Shown here piece after piece: positions 24,803 through 33,806 of a DNA stretch of 64,000 nucleotides. The notes beneath the pieces were generated by a model, which saw only the letters and a list, made by a program, of their open reading frames with translations, was not told the DNA's origin and made no database searches. Both the position numbers and the translations under genes were made by a program. How positions within the stretch are numbered: position 1 is the first letter of the stretch; each line of letters opens with the position of its first letter. The DNA comes from Candidatus Mailhella merdavium. Its GTDB lineage: Bacteria; Desulfobacterota; Desulfovibrionia; Desulfovibrionales; Desulfovibrionaceae. The DNA lies in NCBI GenBank assembly GCA_019119045.1, contig DWXS01000009.1, forward strand, positions 37,184-101,183. The letters run 5' to 3'.

Positions 24803-25727
24803 CGCGCTCCGGGCGGAGATAGGCAAAGTCATCATCGGCCAGGATGAGGCCGTGGAGCTGCTGCTCACCAGTCTGCTGTGCGGGGGCCATGTGCTGCTGG
24901 AAGGGGTGCCGGGAACCGGCAAGACCTTTCTTGTTCAGAGCTTTGCGGCCGGTCTGGCTCTGGAATTCGGGCGCATCCAGTTTACGCCGGACATGATGCC
25001 CGGAGACGTTCTGGGGACGAACCTGTTCAATTTCCAGACCAATACCTTCACGTTGACGCGGGGGCCGATTTTTACGCAGATACTGCTGGCCGACGAAATC
25101 AACCGCACTCCGCCCAAGACGCAGGCCGCGCTGTTGCAGGCCATGGGCGAACGGGCCGTGACCATTGATCGCCAGACCTTTGATCTGGGACAGGACTTCA
25201 TGGTCGTGGCAACCCAGAACCCTGTTGAACAGCAGGGAACCTATCCTCTTCCTGAAGCGCAGCTGGACAGATTCCTGTTCAAGATAGTCGTGGATTATCC
25301 CGGACTCGAAGAAGAAAGGAAAATCGTTGCCCTGCACGGAACATCCTCCGCCATGCCGCATATGGCCGACTTCGGCGTGAGGCCTGCGGTGACGCGGGAA
25401 GAGCTTGCGGAGGCACGCAGAATCTGCGCCGGGATTCTGCTTTCCGAACCTCTGGTGGAATATATTGTGGATATTGTGCGGGGCACGCGCAGCCATCCCG
25501 CCATTGAGGTTGGGGCGTCCACCCGTGCGGCAACCATGCTGGCCGCAGCCGCCCGCGCTCATGCCGCCGTCTGCGGACGCGAGTTCGTCATTCCCGACGA
25601 TGTGAAGCGTCTGGCCCTGCCTCTGCTGCGGCATCGCATCATCATGACTCCTGCGGCGGATATCGAGGGGCTGAGCGAGATGGACGTGCTGCGCGAAATC
25701 GTCGATCAGACGGCGGCGCCGCGATGA
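24771..25727 (+). CDS. MoxR-family AAA+ ATPase
   Basis: Predicted 318 residues. The ATG at 24771 lies within the end of the previous gene and has GGGAG upstream. Walker A is EGVPGTGKT (44-52) and Walker B is ILLADEINR; the conserved [22 protein letters not shown] segment contains sensor 1 and the arginine finger region. MoxR ATPases act as chaperone-like remodelers, often with VWA or DUF58 partners, which fits the DUF58 gene that overlaps its stop. Confidence 0.92.
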   Translation: MTLEHVDRLVDALRAEIGKVIIGQDEAVELLLTSLLCGGHVLLEGVPGTGKTFLVQSFAAGLALEFGRIQFTPDMMPGDVLGTNLFNFQTNTFTLTRGPIFTQILLADEINRTPPKTQAALLQAMGERAVTIDRQTFDLGQDFMVVATQNPVEQQGTYPLPEAQLDRFLFKIVVDYPGLEEERKIVALHGTSSAMPHMADFGVRPAVTREELAEARRICAGILLSEPLVEYIVDIVRGTRSHPAIEVGASTRAATMLAAAARAHAAVCGREFVIPDDVKRLALPLLRHRIIMTPAADIEGLSEMDVLREIVDQTAAPR

Positions 25728-27103
25728 AAGACAGGGCGAAGATGCAAAGCGATTCCGCCGGAGCGGGCAGGGTGCGTCGAAGCCTTCTGCCTACCCTGCG
25801 CTTTGTGCTGATTTTTGCCGTTTCCGCTCCGCTGGCTCTGCTGATACTCTCCCTGCGCCCCGAGGGATGGCGTTTCACGCTGCTGTATCCTGTGGCCGTA
25901 CTGGTGCTGTTTGCCGCAGATCTGACCATGACTCTGCCCTGGAAACGGCTGGGCGTCACGGTTCACGTCCCGCCGCGTCTGACGCCGGCCTCGCGGGGAA
26001 AGCGCAGAGAGGAATGCGTGAAGATTTCGCTCGACGCGGGAGATTGGGATCGGCCCGTGAACGTGGAAATCCTGCCCGAACTGAGCGGGGACGCGCTGGA
26101 GCCTCTTCCTGTCCGGGGAGAGCTGGCGGGCAGGACGGACTTTTTCTGCCCTCTTGCACCGACGCGCAGGGGGCGGCTGCTTCTCGATGCGCTGTGGCTG
26201 CGCTGGCGCGGCCCCTGGGGGCTGGCGGAAATGCGGCTGCGTCAACCAGTCGGAGAAGCCGTCGACGTTGTTCCCGATGTGCGGGGACTTCATGAAGATG
26301 CCCTGCGCTTTTTTACCGGAGATACGATTTTCGGTTCAAAAGTCCAGCGTGCGCGCGGCGAGGGAACGGAATTCGAAGCTCTGCGCGAATTTGCGCCGGG
26401 CATGGATACGCGCCTCATCGACTGGAAGCGATCCGCCCGACATCGCAAACTGCTGGGCAGGGAATTCAGGCAGGAGCGCAATCACCTGATTGTCGTGGGC
26501 TTTGATACGGGCAGGCTGATGCTGGAGAGTGTGGACGGACAGCCCAAGCTGGATCATGCCGTTCGCGCGGGGCTTCTGCTGGCGCGTGTTTCGCTGCATG
26601 CCGGAGATCTGATCGGCGCCTGCGGCTTCGACGCCAGGTTTCGTCATTTTCTGCCTCCGGAACGGGGGAACGCACAGTTTTCGCGCTTTCAACGTTTTTC
26701 CGCCTCGCTGGAATATCGCGAGGACGAAACGAATTTCACGCTTGCGCTGGCGGAACTCAACAGCCGCCTGAGGCGGCGTTCTCTCATCGTGCTGTTCACC
26801 GACTTTGTCGACGCGGTTTCGGCCGAACTCATGCTGGAAAGCCTGCAATGGCTGACCCGGCGGCATGTGGTGCTGTTTGTCGCCCTGCGCGATCCTCTGC
26901 CGGAACGGATCAGAAACTCCCCTCCGGAAGACTTCGGCTCCGTGGCCCGTGCCGTGGTGGCCGGAGATCTGCTGCGGGAACGAGCCGTTGTGCTGGAGCG
27001 TATCGCGCGTCTGGGCGTTCACTGTCTGGATGTGTCGTCCCGCGAACTTTCGCCGGCGCTGCTCAACCGTTATCTGATGATTAAACAGCGGGGGCTGCTG
27101 TGA
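25724..27103 (+). CDS. DUF58-domain protein (VWA-like)
   Basis: 459 residues. Two helices near residues 26-67 anchor it in the membrane. The DUF58 signature [19 protein letters not shown] lies near residue 240, followed by a von Willebrand A-like fold that begins [12 protein letters not shown]. The MIDAS-type DxSxS motif is not intact there (DTGR). DUF58 proteins are the usual partner of MoxR. The start overlaps moxR as ATGA and the stop overlaps the next start, so the operon is tightly coupled. Confidence 0.88.
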   Translation: MKDRAKMQSDSAGAGRVRRSLLPTLRFVLIFAVSAPLALLILSLRPEGWRFTLLYPVAVLVLFAADLTMTLPWKRLGVTVHVPPRLTPASRGKRREECVKISLDAGDWDRPVNVEILPELSGDALEPLPVRGELAGRTDFFCPLAPTRRGRLLLDALWLRWRGPWGLAEMRLRQPVGEAVDVVPDVRGLHEDALRFFTGDTIFGSKVQRARGEGTEFEALREFAPGMDTRLIDWKRSARHRKLLGREFRQERNHLIVVGFDTGRLMLESVDGQPKLDHAVRAGLLLARVSLHAGDLIGACGFDARFRHFLPPERGNAQFSRFQRFSASLEYREDETNFTLALAELNSRLRRRSLIVLFTDFVDAVSAELMLESLQWLTRRHVVLFVALRDPLPERIRNSPPEDFGSVARAVVAGDLLRERAVVLERIARLGVHCLDVSSRELSPALLNRYLMIKQRGLL

Positions 27104-28224
27104 AGGATATGGTTCCGGATCAGAACGTGCGTTCCGTCGCGCAGGATGGAGGCGAAGAGGATCTGACGTTTCTTTCCTCCGATGCGACGGAAAAAAAGAA
27201 GGAAAAGCGTGCGGGGCTGGTGCTGCGAAGCGCAGAGTTCCGTAAAAGCCGGGAGCATATCTGGCGCGCGCTGGACGACATGATCGGCAGAGTGGAAAAG
27301 CACGGCGTGCGGGAGCTTTCGCCGGAAGAGGTTCGACGTCTGCCCCTGCTGTATCGTGCGACCATGTCTTCCCTTTCCGTGGCCCGGCATATCGCGCTGG
27401 ATCGTAATCTTCTGCGCTATCTGGAGAATCTGGCCCTGCGCGCCTACCTTGTGGTGTACGGCCCACGCCGGGGAATGCTGTCCTGTCTGGCGGACTTTCT
27501 CTGCCGGGGCTTCCCTCGGGCGGTGCGCTCCATGGGCCCGCATCTGCTGCTGGCCGCCGTCACGCTTCTGTGCGGTGTGCTTGGGGGATATCTGCTGGTC
27601 AGGGGAAATCCTGATATGTTCAGTCTGCTGGTTCCCGGCGATCTGGCGGGCGGCCGCGGGCCGGGCAGCACGCGGGAAGAGCTGATCGAACAGGAACTGT
27701 TCGCGCCGTGGCCCGGCTTTGTTCATACATTTGTGGTCTTTGCCAATTCTTTATTCCGCCACAACACGATGGTGGGCATACTCTGTTTCGGGCTGGGCTT
27801 TGCTCTTGGTATCCCTACGCTGATCCTGCTGCTGTATAACGGACTGACTCTCGGCGCCTTCCTTGCTCTGCACACGAAGTTTGAGCTGGGTGTTGCGTTC
27901 TTGGGCTGGTTGTCCATACATGGCGTGACGGAGATTCTGGCAATACTGCTGTGTGCCGCCGCCGGTCTGGTTGTCGCCGAAAAAATCGTCTTTCCCGGCC
28001 GTCTTTCCCGTCTGGACAATCTGGCTCTTCATGGAAGAAAGGCTGCTTCGGCGGCAGCCGGAGCTGTGCTGCTGTTTTTTGTCGCAGGCATACTGGAAGG
28101 AGGCTTCCGTCAGCTTATCGCCAGTACGCCCGGACGTTTCGGCGTGGCTCTGCTCACGGGCTGCTGGTGGCTGTTCTATTTCTGCCGTTGCGGCAGAGGA
28201 GGGAGCGATGGCGAATTACGCTGA
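27100..28224 (+). CDS. SpoIIM/DUF95-family integral membrane protein
   Basis: 374 residues, starting at a GTG that overlaps the DUF58 stop. After a cytoplasmic N-terminus with LSPEEVRRLPLLYRATMSSL, five or more helices follow. The SpoIIM/DUF95 hallmark is the FANSLFRHNTMVGILCFGLGF...GIPTLILLLYNG region. The family includes the Bacillus sporulation protein SpoIIM, but non-sporulating bacteria carry it in MoxR-DUF58-RDD clusters like this one. It overlaps the RDD gene by 17 bases. Confidence 0.88.
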   Translation: MKDMVPDQNVRSVAQDGGEEDLTFLSSDATEKKKEKRAGLVLRSAEFRKSREHIWRALDDMIGRVEKHGVRELSPEEVRRLPLLYRATMSSLSVARHIALDRNLLRYLENLALRAYLVVYGPRRGMLSCLADFLCRGFPRAVRSMGPHLLLAAVTLLCGVLGGYLLVRGNPDMFSLLVPGDLAGGRGPGSTREELIEQELFAPWPGFVHTFVVFANSLFRHNTMVGILCFGLGFALGIPTLILLLYNGLTLGAFLALHTKFELGVAFLGWLSIHGVTEILAILLCAAAGLVVAEKIVFPGRLSRLDNLALHGRKAASAAAGAVLLFFVAGILEGGFRQLIASTPGRFGVALLTGCWWLFYFCRCGRGGSDGELR

Positions 28225-29368
28225 ACGGGTGGATCGGACGCTCGGCGATTTCCGCCATGTGCGCACCATGCTCTCCACGCCCGAAGGCGTGCCGCTGGAG
28301 ATTTTGATCCCGACGCATGGCGAGCGGCTGGGGGCCTTTCTGCTGGACATGCTGTTCCTGACGCTTGCGGTGATTCTTCTTTATCTCATGCTGATCTTCC
28401 TGTTTTTTTCAGGAAGCTCGGGGCTGGTCGGCGGAACGGTGCTTCTTTTTCTCATTTTTGTGGTTCGCAATCTTTACTTTCTGCATTTTGAGCTGGCCTG
28501 GCAGGGCAGAACGCCGGGCAAGAAGATTTGCGGCCTGCGGGTTGTGAACCGCGAAGGAGGAGAACTGACCCCCGGAGCCGTTGTTGCCCGTAATCTGACG
28601 CGTGAAGTCGAGATCTTCATGCCGCTGTCGCTGTTTTTCGGCGTGAGCGAAACATCCCTGTGGGCGGATCTGGCCCTTCTGGGATGGGCATTGTGTATTT
28701 CTCTCGTGCCTCTGTTCAACCGCGATCATCTGCGCGTGGGCGATCTTCTTGGCGGTACAAGAGTCATTGCCATGCCGCGGCGCGCACTGTCCGGTGATCT
28801 TGCCGGGCAGGAGAGCGGAAACTCTTCGAGGGAATTCGTGTTCACGCACGAACAACTGGGCATATACGGAGCCTATGAACTTCAGGTGCTGGAGGAAGTG
28901 CTGCGCGGTCAGCAGGGGCCTGCCACGGATGCCCTTCTTGTCAGGATAAGCGAAAAAATACGGCATAAAATCGGGTGGAAAGAATCGCTTCCTCCGGGGA
29001 GCGACAGACGCTTTCTTACGGCCTTCTATGCCGCCGAACGGGCGGAGCTGGAACGCGCCCAGCTTATGGGGCATCTGCGGGAAGACAAGTTCGCCCGGGA
29101 AAGCGGCGGAGAACGCGGATTTGTCTTCACCGGTGAGCAGCTTGCCGTATATGGAGAACGTGAACTCAAGGCCCTGACAGAAGCCCTGAAGCGTCCGCAG
29201 GGGCCTGCCGCGGACGAGCTTCTTGCCGCGATAGGTGCTAAGATACGCCGTAAAATCGGCTGGAAGGGGGAGCTTTCCCCCGGAAGCGAACGGCGTTTTC
29301 TCATGGCCTTTCAGGCTGCGATGCAGAGGGAACTGGAACACAAGCGGAATCGGAAGGGCCGGATATAA
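28208..29368 (+). CDS. RDD-family membrane protein with two C-terminal tandem repeats
   Basis: Predicted 386 residues; the ATG at 28208 has GGGAG just upstream. Residues about 35-188 are an RDD domain: Arg40 and Asp47 in helix 1 (RLGAFLLD), the GRTPGKKICGLRVV loop, and RD/GD at 172-179. The C-terminus holds two ungapped copies of a 74-residue unit (209-282 and 304-377) with about 45 identical positions by hand count; each has FVFT.EQL..YG, QGPA.D and IGWK cores. These repeats are not part of the usual RDD family layout. It is the last gene of the six-gene operon. Confidence 0.85.
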   Translation: MANYAERVDRTLGDFRHVRTMLSTPEGVPLEILIPTHGERLGAFLLDMLFLTLAVILLYLMLIFLFFSGSSGLVGGTVLLFLIFVVRNLYFLHFELAWQGRTPGKKICGLRVVNREGGELTPGAVVARNLTREVEIFMPLSLFFGVSETSLWADLALLGWALCISLVPLFNRDHLRVGDLLGGTRVIAMPRRALSGDLAGQESGNSSREFVFTHEQLGIYGAYELQVLEEVLRGQQGPATDALLVRISEKIRHKIGWKESLPPGSDRRFLTAFYAAERAELERAQLMGHLREDKFARESGGERGFVFTGEQLAVYGERELKALTEALKRPQGPAADELLAAIGAKIRRKIGWKGELSPGSERRFLMAFQAAMQRELEHKRNRKGRI

Positions 29369-29440
29369 GGACATACTTTCTGCATCGGGGAAGCTCGGGG
29401 CGGACGTGAAGTTTTTCCGCCCTGTTGGCGCAAGCGATAA

Positions 29441-29464
29441 GGGCGCGTTCAACGGAACGCGCCC
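29441..29464. terminator. Hairpin after the RDD operon
   Basis: Perfect ten-base stem GGGCGCGTTC / GAACGCGCCC with loop AACG, between the convergent RDD gene and the next minus-strand gene. It lacks a T tail on either side, so termination is likely but not certain. Confidence 0.5.
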
Positions 29465-29518
29465 TCATCATATTACCGTGCCGTTCAAGCAGCGGTCAGA
29501 AAAAGCCGACAACTGGCT

Positions 29519-30268
29519 CTAGTCGAACACTTCGGCCAGGCTTTCCTTGGAGATGCCTTCCTTTGCGCTGCGCAGATCCGCATACAGAATGGCGGTGATC
29601 AGCGTCAGCATGGCGCTCGGTATCAGCGTGAGGACGAGGGAAAGCAGGGCAGCGGTGAGAGCCATCACTGCGATCGAAGTGGTCATGGTCAGCACCGCGC
29701 CGCCAAGGAAGGTAGCGATTGCTCCGAATATGATAAAGGCCACGACGATGACGACGAGGGCACCGAAGATGGTCAGACGATAGCCCTTGGTCAGTTCCAT
29801 GCTGCGGCGAAGGCAATCCACCGGGCCGAGTTTTTCCACTACGCAGGCAGGAACGGCAACAATCCAGATGCAGGCGAGGAAAATACCGGGAACGACCAGC
29901 AGGAGCATGCCGATGCCGATGCCGAGACCGGAGAGCAGAGCCACCAGAAACAACGGAACGAGACGGCCCGACACATAGATCAGAGCTTCCTTCAGACCCA
30001 TCCGGACATCGCGCAGATCCTGAAAGGCGACATACACGATGGCAGCTCCGCCCAGGAGATTGATGATCATGCTTATTATGTTGCCGAGCAGGGAGCCGAG
30101 CATCGGGTTTGCAAGAGTGAGTCCGACATTGATGAGCGTAGCCACAAGACCGAAAACGAAGCAGATTCCCAGATAGACGCCGGGTTTCTTCATCAGCGTG
30201 CCCCAGGTGCGGCTGATGATGGAACCGACGGAAAGTGTTGCGGCGGGGGCGCCGGTATTGCTGTCCAT
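29519..30268 (-). CDS. Polytopic membrane protein, GDPD membrane-domain/DUF975-like
   Basis: Predicted 249 residues from the ATG at 30268 with a GAGAAAGGGT ribosome site. Six hydrophobic helices are visible, with Gly-rich segments (GLGIGIGMLLLVVPGIFLACIW) and a conserved-looking SMELTKGYRLTIFG loop. This loop, preceding a long helix, is typical of the YciC/DUF975/glycerophosphodiester-phosphodiesterase membrane-domain superfamily. No catalytic site. Function unknown; it stands alone between two hairpins or gaps. Confidence 0.7.
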   Translation of the reverse strand: MDSNTGAPAATLSVGSIISRTWGTLMKKPGVYLGICFVFGLVATLINVGLTLANPMLGSLLGNIISMIINLLGGAAIVYVAFQDLRDVRMGLKEALIYVSGRLVPLFLVALLSGLGIGIGMLLLVVPGIFLACIWIVAVPACVVEKLGPVDCLRRSMELTKGYRLTIFGALVVIVVAFIIFGAIATFLGGAVLTMTTSIAVMALTAALLSLVLTLIPSAMLTLITAILYADLRSAKEGISKESLAEVFD

Positions 30269-30706
30269 ACCCTTTCTCCTCTCTGTGTTTTTTGGGGTAA
30301 ATAGCAACTGATGAAAAAAGCATTATGGAGGAGAAAAGAGCATGTCAACAGCTTTGAGTGCGTCTGTTTGAAAAATGGAGGAAATATACAGCCGACGTGC
30401 TGTAGAAGGGATGCGTCGACATTCTGGAGGCATCAACCCTTCAGGTGTTGCCTGCGGGAACTGAGGAGGATAATTTTTTAATGTATGCCTGGTGTCCCCT
30501 CAAAGAAACTTCCGCGGCCATTGCGTCTGCCCCGCCGGAAAGGATCGGGAAAATACATTGACAAAACGGCGGCCCCGATGAAATTCTTGTATTGTTTTTA
30601 TTACGGGGAGGGCTGTTTCGTCCGGCCGTCCGTCGATTTGGCAGGTGCGCCGGATCGTCGGGACAGACGGATATCTGAGGGACTCGCCCTGCTTTCTGGA
30701 GGCTCC
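30269..30706. other. Divergent intergenic region, no supported gene
   Basis: 438 bases between two divergent genes. A TTGACA at 30558-30563 could be a -35 box for the downstream lipoprotein operon but has no convincing -10 at 16-18 bases. A 26-codon frame (30481-30561) follows GAGGAGG at an over-long distance and shows no family features. The proteins predicted by extending the lipoprotein frame upstream look random. Confidence 0.5.
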
Positions 30707-31315
30707 ATGTTGAAGCAAGCTCATGAATTTTGCCGTCGCACGGCGCTGTTTTCCGTACTGTTCGCGCTTTGTGTGCTGACCGTCAGTCTGTCAGGCTGTG
30801 CGGACAACACCGTCCGCCTGTTGTTCCGTCCCGCTCCTGCGGGAACGATCGTCGATCCCTATGCGCCTACCCTTGCCGTGCTTCAGTTTGAAGACAAGCG
30901 GCCTGAAGTCTGGATTGGGCGGCGTATGGGAGAAAACGGAGGATATTTTCAGGCGGGTTCCTCTGTCCCGGAATGGGTGAGTCGCTCCCTTGCAGATGAA
31001 CTTGTTCTGCACGGCGTTAAAGCCTCGTATGCCGAAGATGAAAAAAGCGCGGAGGCTCTCAAGGCGGAGCATACGCTTACCGGCGAACTCCTTCAGGTCT
31101 GGGTGACGGAGATCAATCCCACCAAGTATCAGGTTGAGGTGCGTTTCCGTGTGACCATGAAGCTGGCGGATCGCACCTGGAGCGAAACCTTTTTCTCCAC
31201 ACAGGAACGTAGCGGCATGCCAGGATCGGCCATAGTGGAAGAACTTCTTAACGATGCCCTGCGCAGTGCCGTGAATTCCGCGGCGGCAAAAATCAGAGGA
31301 GTCCTCGCGCAATGA
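30707..31315 (+). CDS. Lipoprotein of unknown function
   Basis: Predicted 202 residues. The ATG at 30707 has GGAGG five bases upstream and leads into a lipoprotein signal with lipobox LSGC at about residue 29. The mature domain contains PTLAVLQFEDKRP near its start and a GELLQVWVTEINPTKYQVEV strand pair. This recalls YajG-like and other outer-membrane lipoproteins that begin with a short beta-strand naming a 'DxR' loop. Four bases overlap with the next gene. The family is uncertain. Confidence 0.75.
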   Translation: MLKQAHEFCRRTALFSVLFALCVLTVSLSGCADNTVRLLFRPAPAGTIVDPYAPTLAVLQFEDKRPEVWIGRRMGENGGYFQAGSSVPEWVSRSLADELVLHGVKASYAEDEKSAEALKAEHTLTGELLQVWVTEINPTKYQVEVRFRVTMKLADRTWSETFFSTQERSGMPGSAIVEELLNDALRSAVNSAAAKIRGVLAQ

Positions 31316-32382
31316 GGTTTCCGGGGGGAGGAATGACGGTTCTGTCCGTCTTTCTCTTGGTTCCTCTGGGGATTTTTCTCGTATCGGGTGCGGCACGGGC
31401 GGAAGAGGAAAGTTCTCCTCTTTCCCGTGCCGGCGCATGGCTTGCCGGACTGGAGGAACAGGCGGACGTTCTGCGAACCAGACCGGAATTGCGTATGCTT
31501 AGCGCAGAGCAGGAACGCCTGATGGCGTTTGCCGCGCTGCTTGAACCTCCCTCTGTCCGGGAGGAAACAAAAATATCCGGCACTACCGTGACGGCCCCTC
31601 TTTTTTCTGCTTCCGCACTGGAATCCGGCTTATATCGCCTGATGCGGGGTGAGGAGGCCGTCGATCGTATGGAGAGTCTCATTCATGGACTCAAGCTGCT
31701 GGTGAGCGAAGAGGCGGCACAGGGAGTAGAGCCTTCTTCCGCCGTGACGGAAGAGCAGTCGGCCGCCGTGGAGGCGTATCTGGGCTGCGCTCTGCTGCTG
31801 ACCCGCCCGGAATTTTCCGGCAACATATGGGAATCTCCTCTTTCCGGTGGAGAAGAGTCCGTTCAGAAGGAAGGAACGGACGTTCGCCGGGACGAGCTTA
31901 CGGCAATGCTGGATACTGCGCTGTCCCATGATCTGCCGCAGGAGGCCGCCTGGCCTTTGCGGGTGATGAGGGCCGGTCTGCTTCTGGCACAGGCCCGTCC
32001 TCAGGCCGCCTTGCAGGATCTGGACGGAATCGGGGCCGGCCCTGTTGCTGCGGGCGGGGAAAAGCGTCTGCGTGCGCATGGCCTGTATTTGCGTTCTCTG
32101 GCTCTGATGCGCAGCGGAAATACCGAGCTGGCCGGCAGGGATCTGGACAGGGCGCTCTCTCTGACGCCGGGCAGGCCCGAGCTGCTCCTTGCACGGGGAA
32201 CGCTGCTGCGTATGCGGGGCAGGCTTGACGCCATGTGTGACGATTTTTATGCCGCCTGCGCCGAAGGTCTGTGCGAAGGTCTGGAAATTGCCCGGGAACA
32301 GGGCTACTGCGGGGGAAAGAATATGACGCTTCCTGCTCGAGGAGAAGCTGCGCCGGGAGCGTCGACGGAGCCTGAATCATGA
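31312..32382 (+). CDS. Exported TPR-containing protein
   Basis: 356 residues. The start overlaps the lipoprotein stop as ATGA. A signal peptide (about 8-30) ends at ARA. The body is helical; residues about 215-310 form two to three TPR-like helix pairs (HGLYLRSLALMRSGNTELAGRDLDRALSL, PELLLARGTLLRMRGRLD). Likely a periplasmic scaffold working with the lipoprotein; that is inferred from co-translation only. No catalytic motif. Confidence 0.75.
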   Translation: MRFPGGGMTVLSVFLLVPLGIFLVSGAARAEEESSPLSRAGAWLAGLEEQADVLRTRPELRMLSAEQERLMAFAALLEPPSVREETKISGTTVTAPLFSASALESGLYRLMRGEEAVDRMESLIHGLKLLVSEEAAQGVEPSSAVTEEQSAAVEAYLGCALLLTRPEFSGNIWESPLSGGEESVQKEGTDVRRDELTAMLDTALSHDLPQEAAWPLRVMRAGLLLAQARPQAALQDLDGIGAGPVAAGGEKRLRAHGLYLRSLALMRSGNTELAGRDLDRALSLTPGRPELLLARGTLLRMRGRLDAMCDDFYAACAEGLCEGLEIAREQGYCGGKNMTLPARGEAAPGASTEPES

Positions 32383-32714
32383 GTCGTGATCCTCTGATCA
32401 AAGTCTATGCCTCGCTGTATCCTGTCGATGCTGCCGCGCTGGATGCGGTAAATGCCGTACTTGCCGCGTGGTATGTGGAGGGTGCGGCCGAGTTGAACGG
32501 GGATTTGCTGCTGATCAGTCATGAAGGCGAATATTTCCCTACCGAGGACGTGGTGGCCGCGCTGAAACCCTTTCTGCGGGATGAAAGCCGGGGCAAGCTG
32601 GATGAACTCGATCTTGAGGCCTGGACGCTGCGTCGCTGGTTTTTTGATTACGGGCGTCTCATGATGCGAAAAGCTTCGCTTGATCAGGCTCTGGAGTCCT
32701 GTGGAACCAAATAG
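32379..32714 (+). CDS. Small conserved-looking cytoplasmic protein
   Basis: 111 residues with no signal or membrane segment. The start overlaps the TPR gene as ATGA, which argues that it is real. It has an alpha/beta pattern (ELNGDLLLISHEGEYFPTEDVVAALKPFL) and a C-terminal WFFDYGRLMMRKASLDQAL segment. I do not recognise the family. Confidence 0.7.
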   Translation: MSRDPLIKVYASLYPVDAAALDAVNAVLAAWYVEGAAELNGDLLLISHEGEYFPTEDVVAALKPFLRDESRGKLDELDLEAWTLRRWFFDYGRLMMRKASLDQALESCGTK

Positions 32715-32748
32715 GACGCCCCTCCCGAAATCCTTCAGGAGAAAAAAC

Positions 32749-33666
32749 ATGCTGAACATATGGATACGGGCCGCGCGCCTGAGAACGCTGCCCCTGTCGG
32801 TGTCCGGAGTCATTCTGGGCGGAGCGGCGGCAGCTTCTGAAGGAGCTTTCCGCCCTGCGGTGTTCGCTCTTTCGGTACTGACAGCCCTGCTGTTGCAGAT
32901 TCTTTCCAACTTTGCCAATGATTACGGGGATTATACGCACGGTACGGACGGTGCGGGCCGTGTCGGGCCGAGCCGGGCCGTTTCCTCCGGAGATATTTCT
33001 CCGCGTGCGATGTTCCGGGCTGTTCTGTTGTTTTCCTGCCTGAGCGCACTGTCCGCCATTGCCCTGTTCTGGGTGAGTTTCGGCCTGAATCCGGTACGCT
33101 GGGGAGCGTTTGCCGTTCTGGGCGGGGCCAGTATTGCCGCAGCCCTGTTTTATACCATGGGCAGGCATCCGTATGGTTATAACGGGCTGGGTGATTTTTT
33201 CGTATTCGTTTTTTTCGGCCTGGTTGCGGTGTGCGGAGCCTACGCCCTGTATCCTGAAGCTCCGCTGTCCAGACTTCCCGGTCTGCCCGCCTGCGCAACG
33301 GGACTGTTTGCCACGGCCGTGCTGAATGTGAACAATATACGCGATATGGAAAACGATCGCGCCAGCGGGAAGGAAACGCTCGCTCTGCGCCTCGGCGCGC
33401 TGGGCGCGCGCCGCTATCATCTGGCCCTGATCGGGCTGGGGCTGCTGTGCTGGGTCGTGTACCTCGTGGGCACGGAGCGTTTCCGGATTCTGCCGGGGCT
33501 GCTGGCGGCTCTGCCTCTGGTTCTGAGCGCGAAAACCGTATTCTGTACCACGCTGCCGGAGGTGCTGGATGCGCAGCTCCGCAGAACCTCCATAAGCGCG
33601 GGCCTGTTCAATCTGCTCATGGCTGTTCTGCTGATCTGGCAGTCCGGCGTTTTTCTGGCATGGTGA
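32749..33666 (+). CDS. menA: 1,4-dihydroxy-2-naphthoate polyprenyltransferase
   Basis: Predicted 305 residues. The ATG at 32749 is preceded by CAGGAG. It belongs to the UbiA superfamily: the first Asp-rich motif is NFANDYGDYTHGTD near residue 66, the second is NNIRDMENDRASGKETLA near residue 195, and eight or nine transmembrane helices surround them. MenA attaches the isoprenoid chain to make demethylmenaquinone, the anaerobic respiratory quinone precursor. Why it sits behind a lipoprotein-TPR operon is unclear; the gap to the previous gene is 34 bases. Confidence 0.92.
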   Translation: MLNIWIRAARLRTLPLSVSGVILGGAAAASEGAFRPAVFALSVLTALLLQILSNFANDYGDYTHGTDGAGRVGPSRAVSSGDISPRAMFRAVLLFSCLSALSAIALFWVSFGLNPVRWGAFAVLGGASIAAALFYTMGRHPYGYNGLGDFFVFVFFGLVAVCGAYALYPEAPLSRLPGLPACATGLFATAVLNVNNIRDMENDRASGKETLALRLGALGARRYHLALIGLGLLCWVVYLVGTERFRILPGLLAALPLVLSAKTVFCTTLPEVLDAQLRRTSISAGLFNLLMAVLLIWQSGVFLAW

Positions 33667-33806
33667 GACGGCGGGAGGAGAAGGAAGTCGCCCTGCTCCG
33701 AACCATACCTCTTCAAACTGTAAGGATGCGGGCATCGCAGGTAAAAGCCGACGAGCTTTTTCGTCTGTAGGGGACGTATTCCCGCTTTTTTTCGATGAAA
33801 AGTTTT

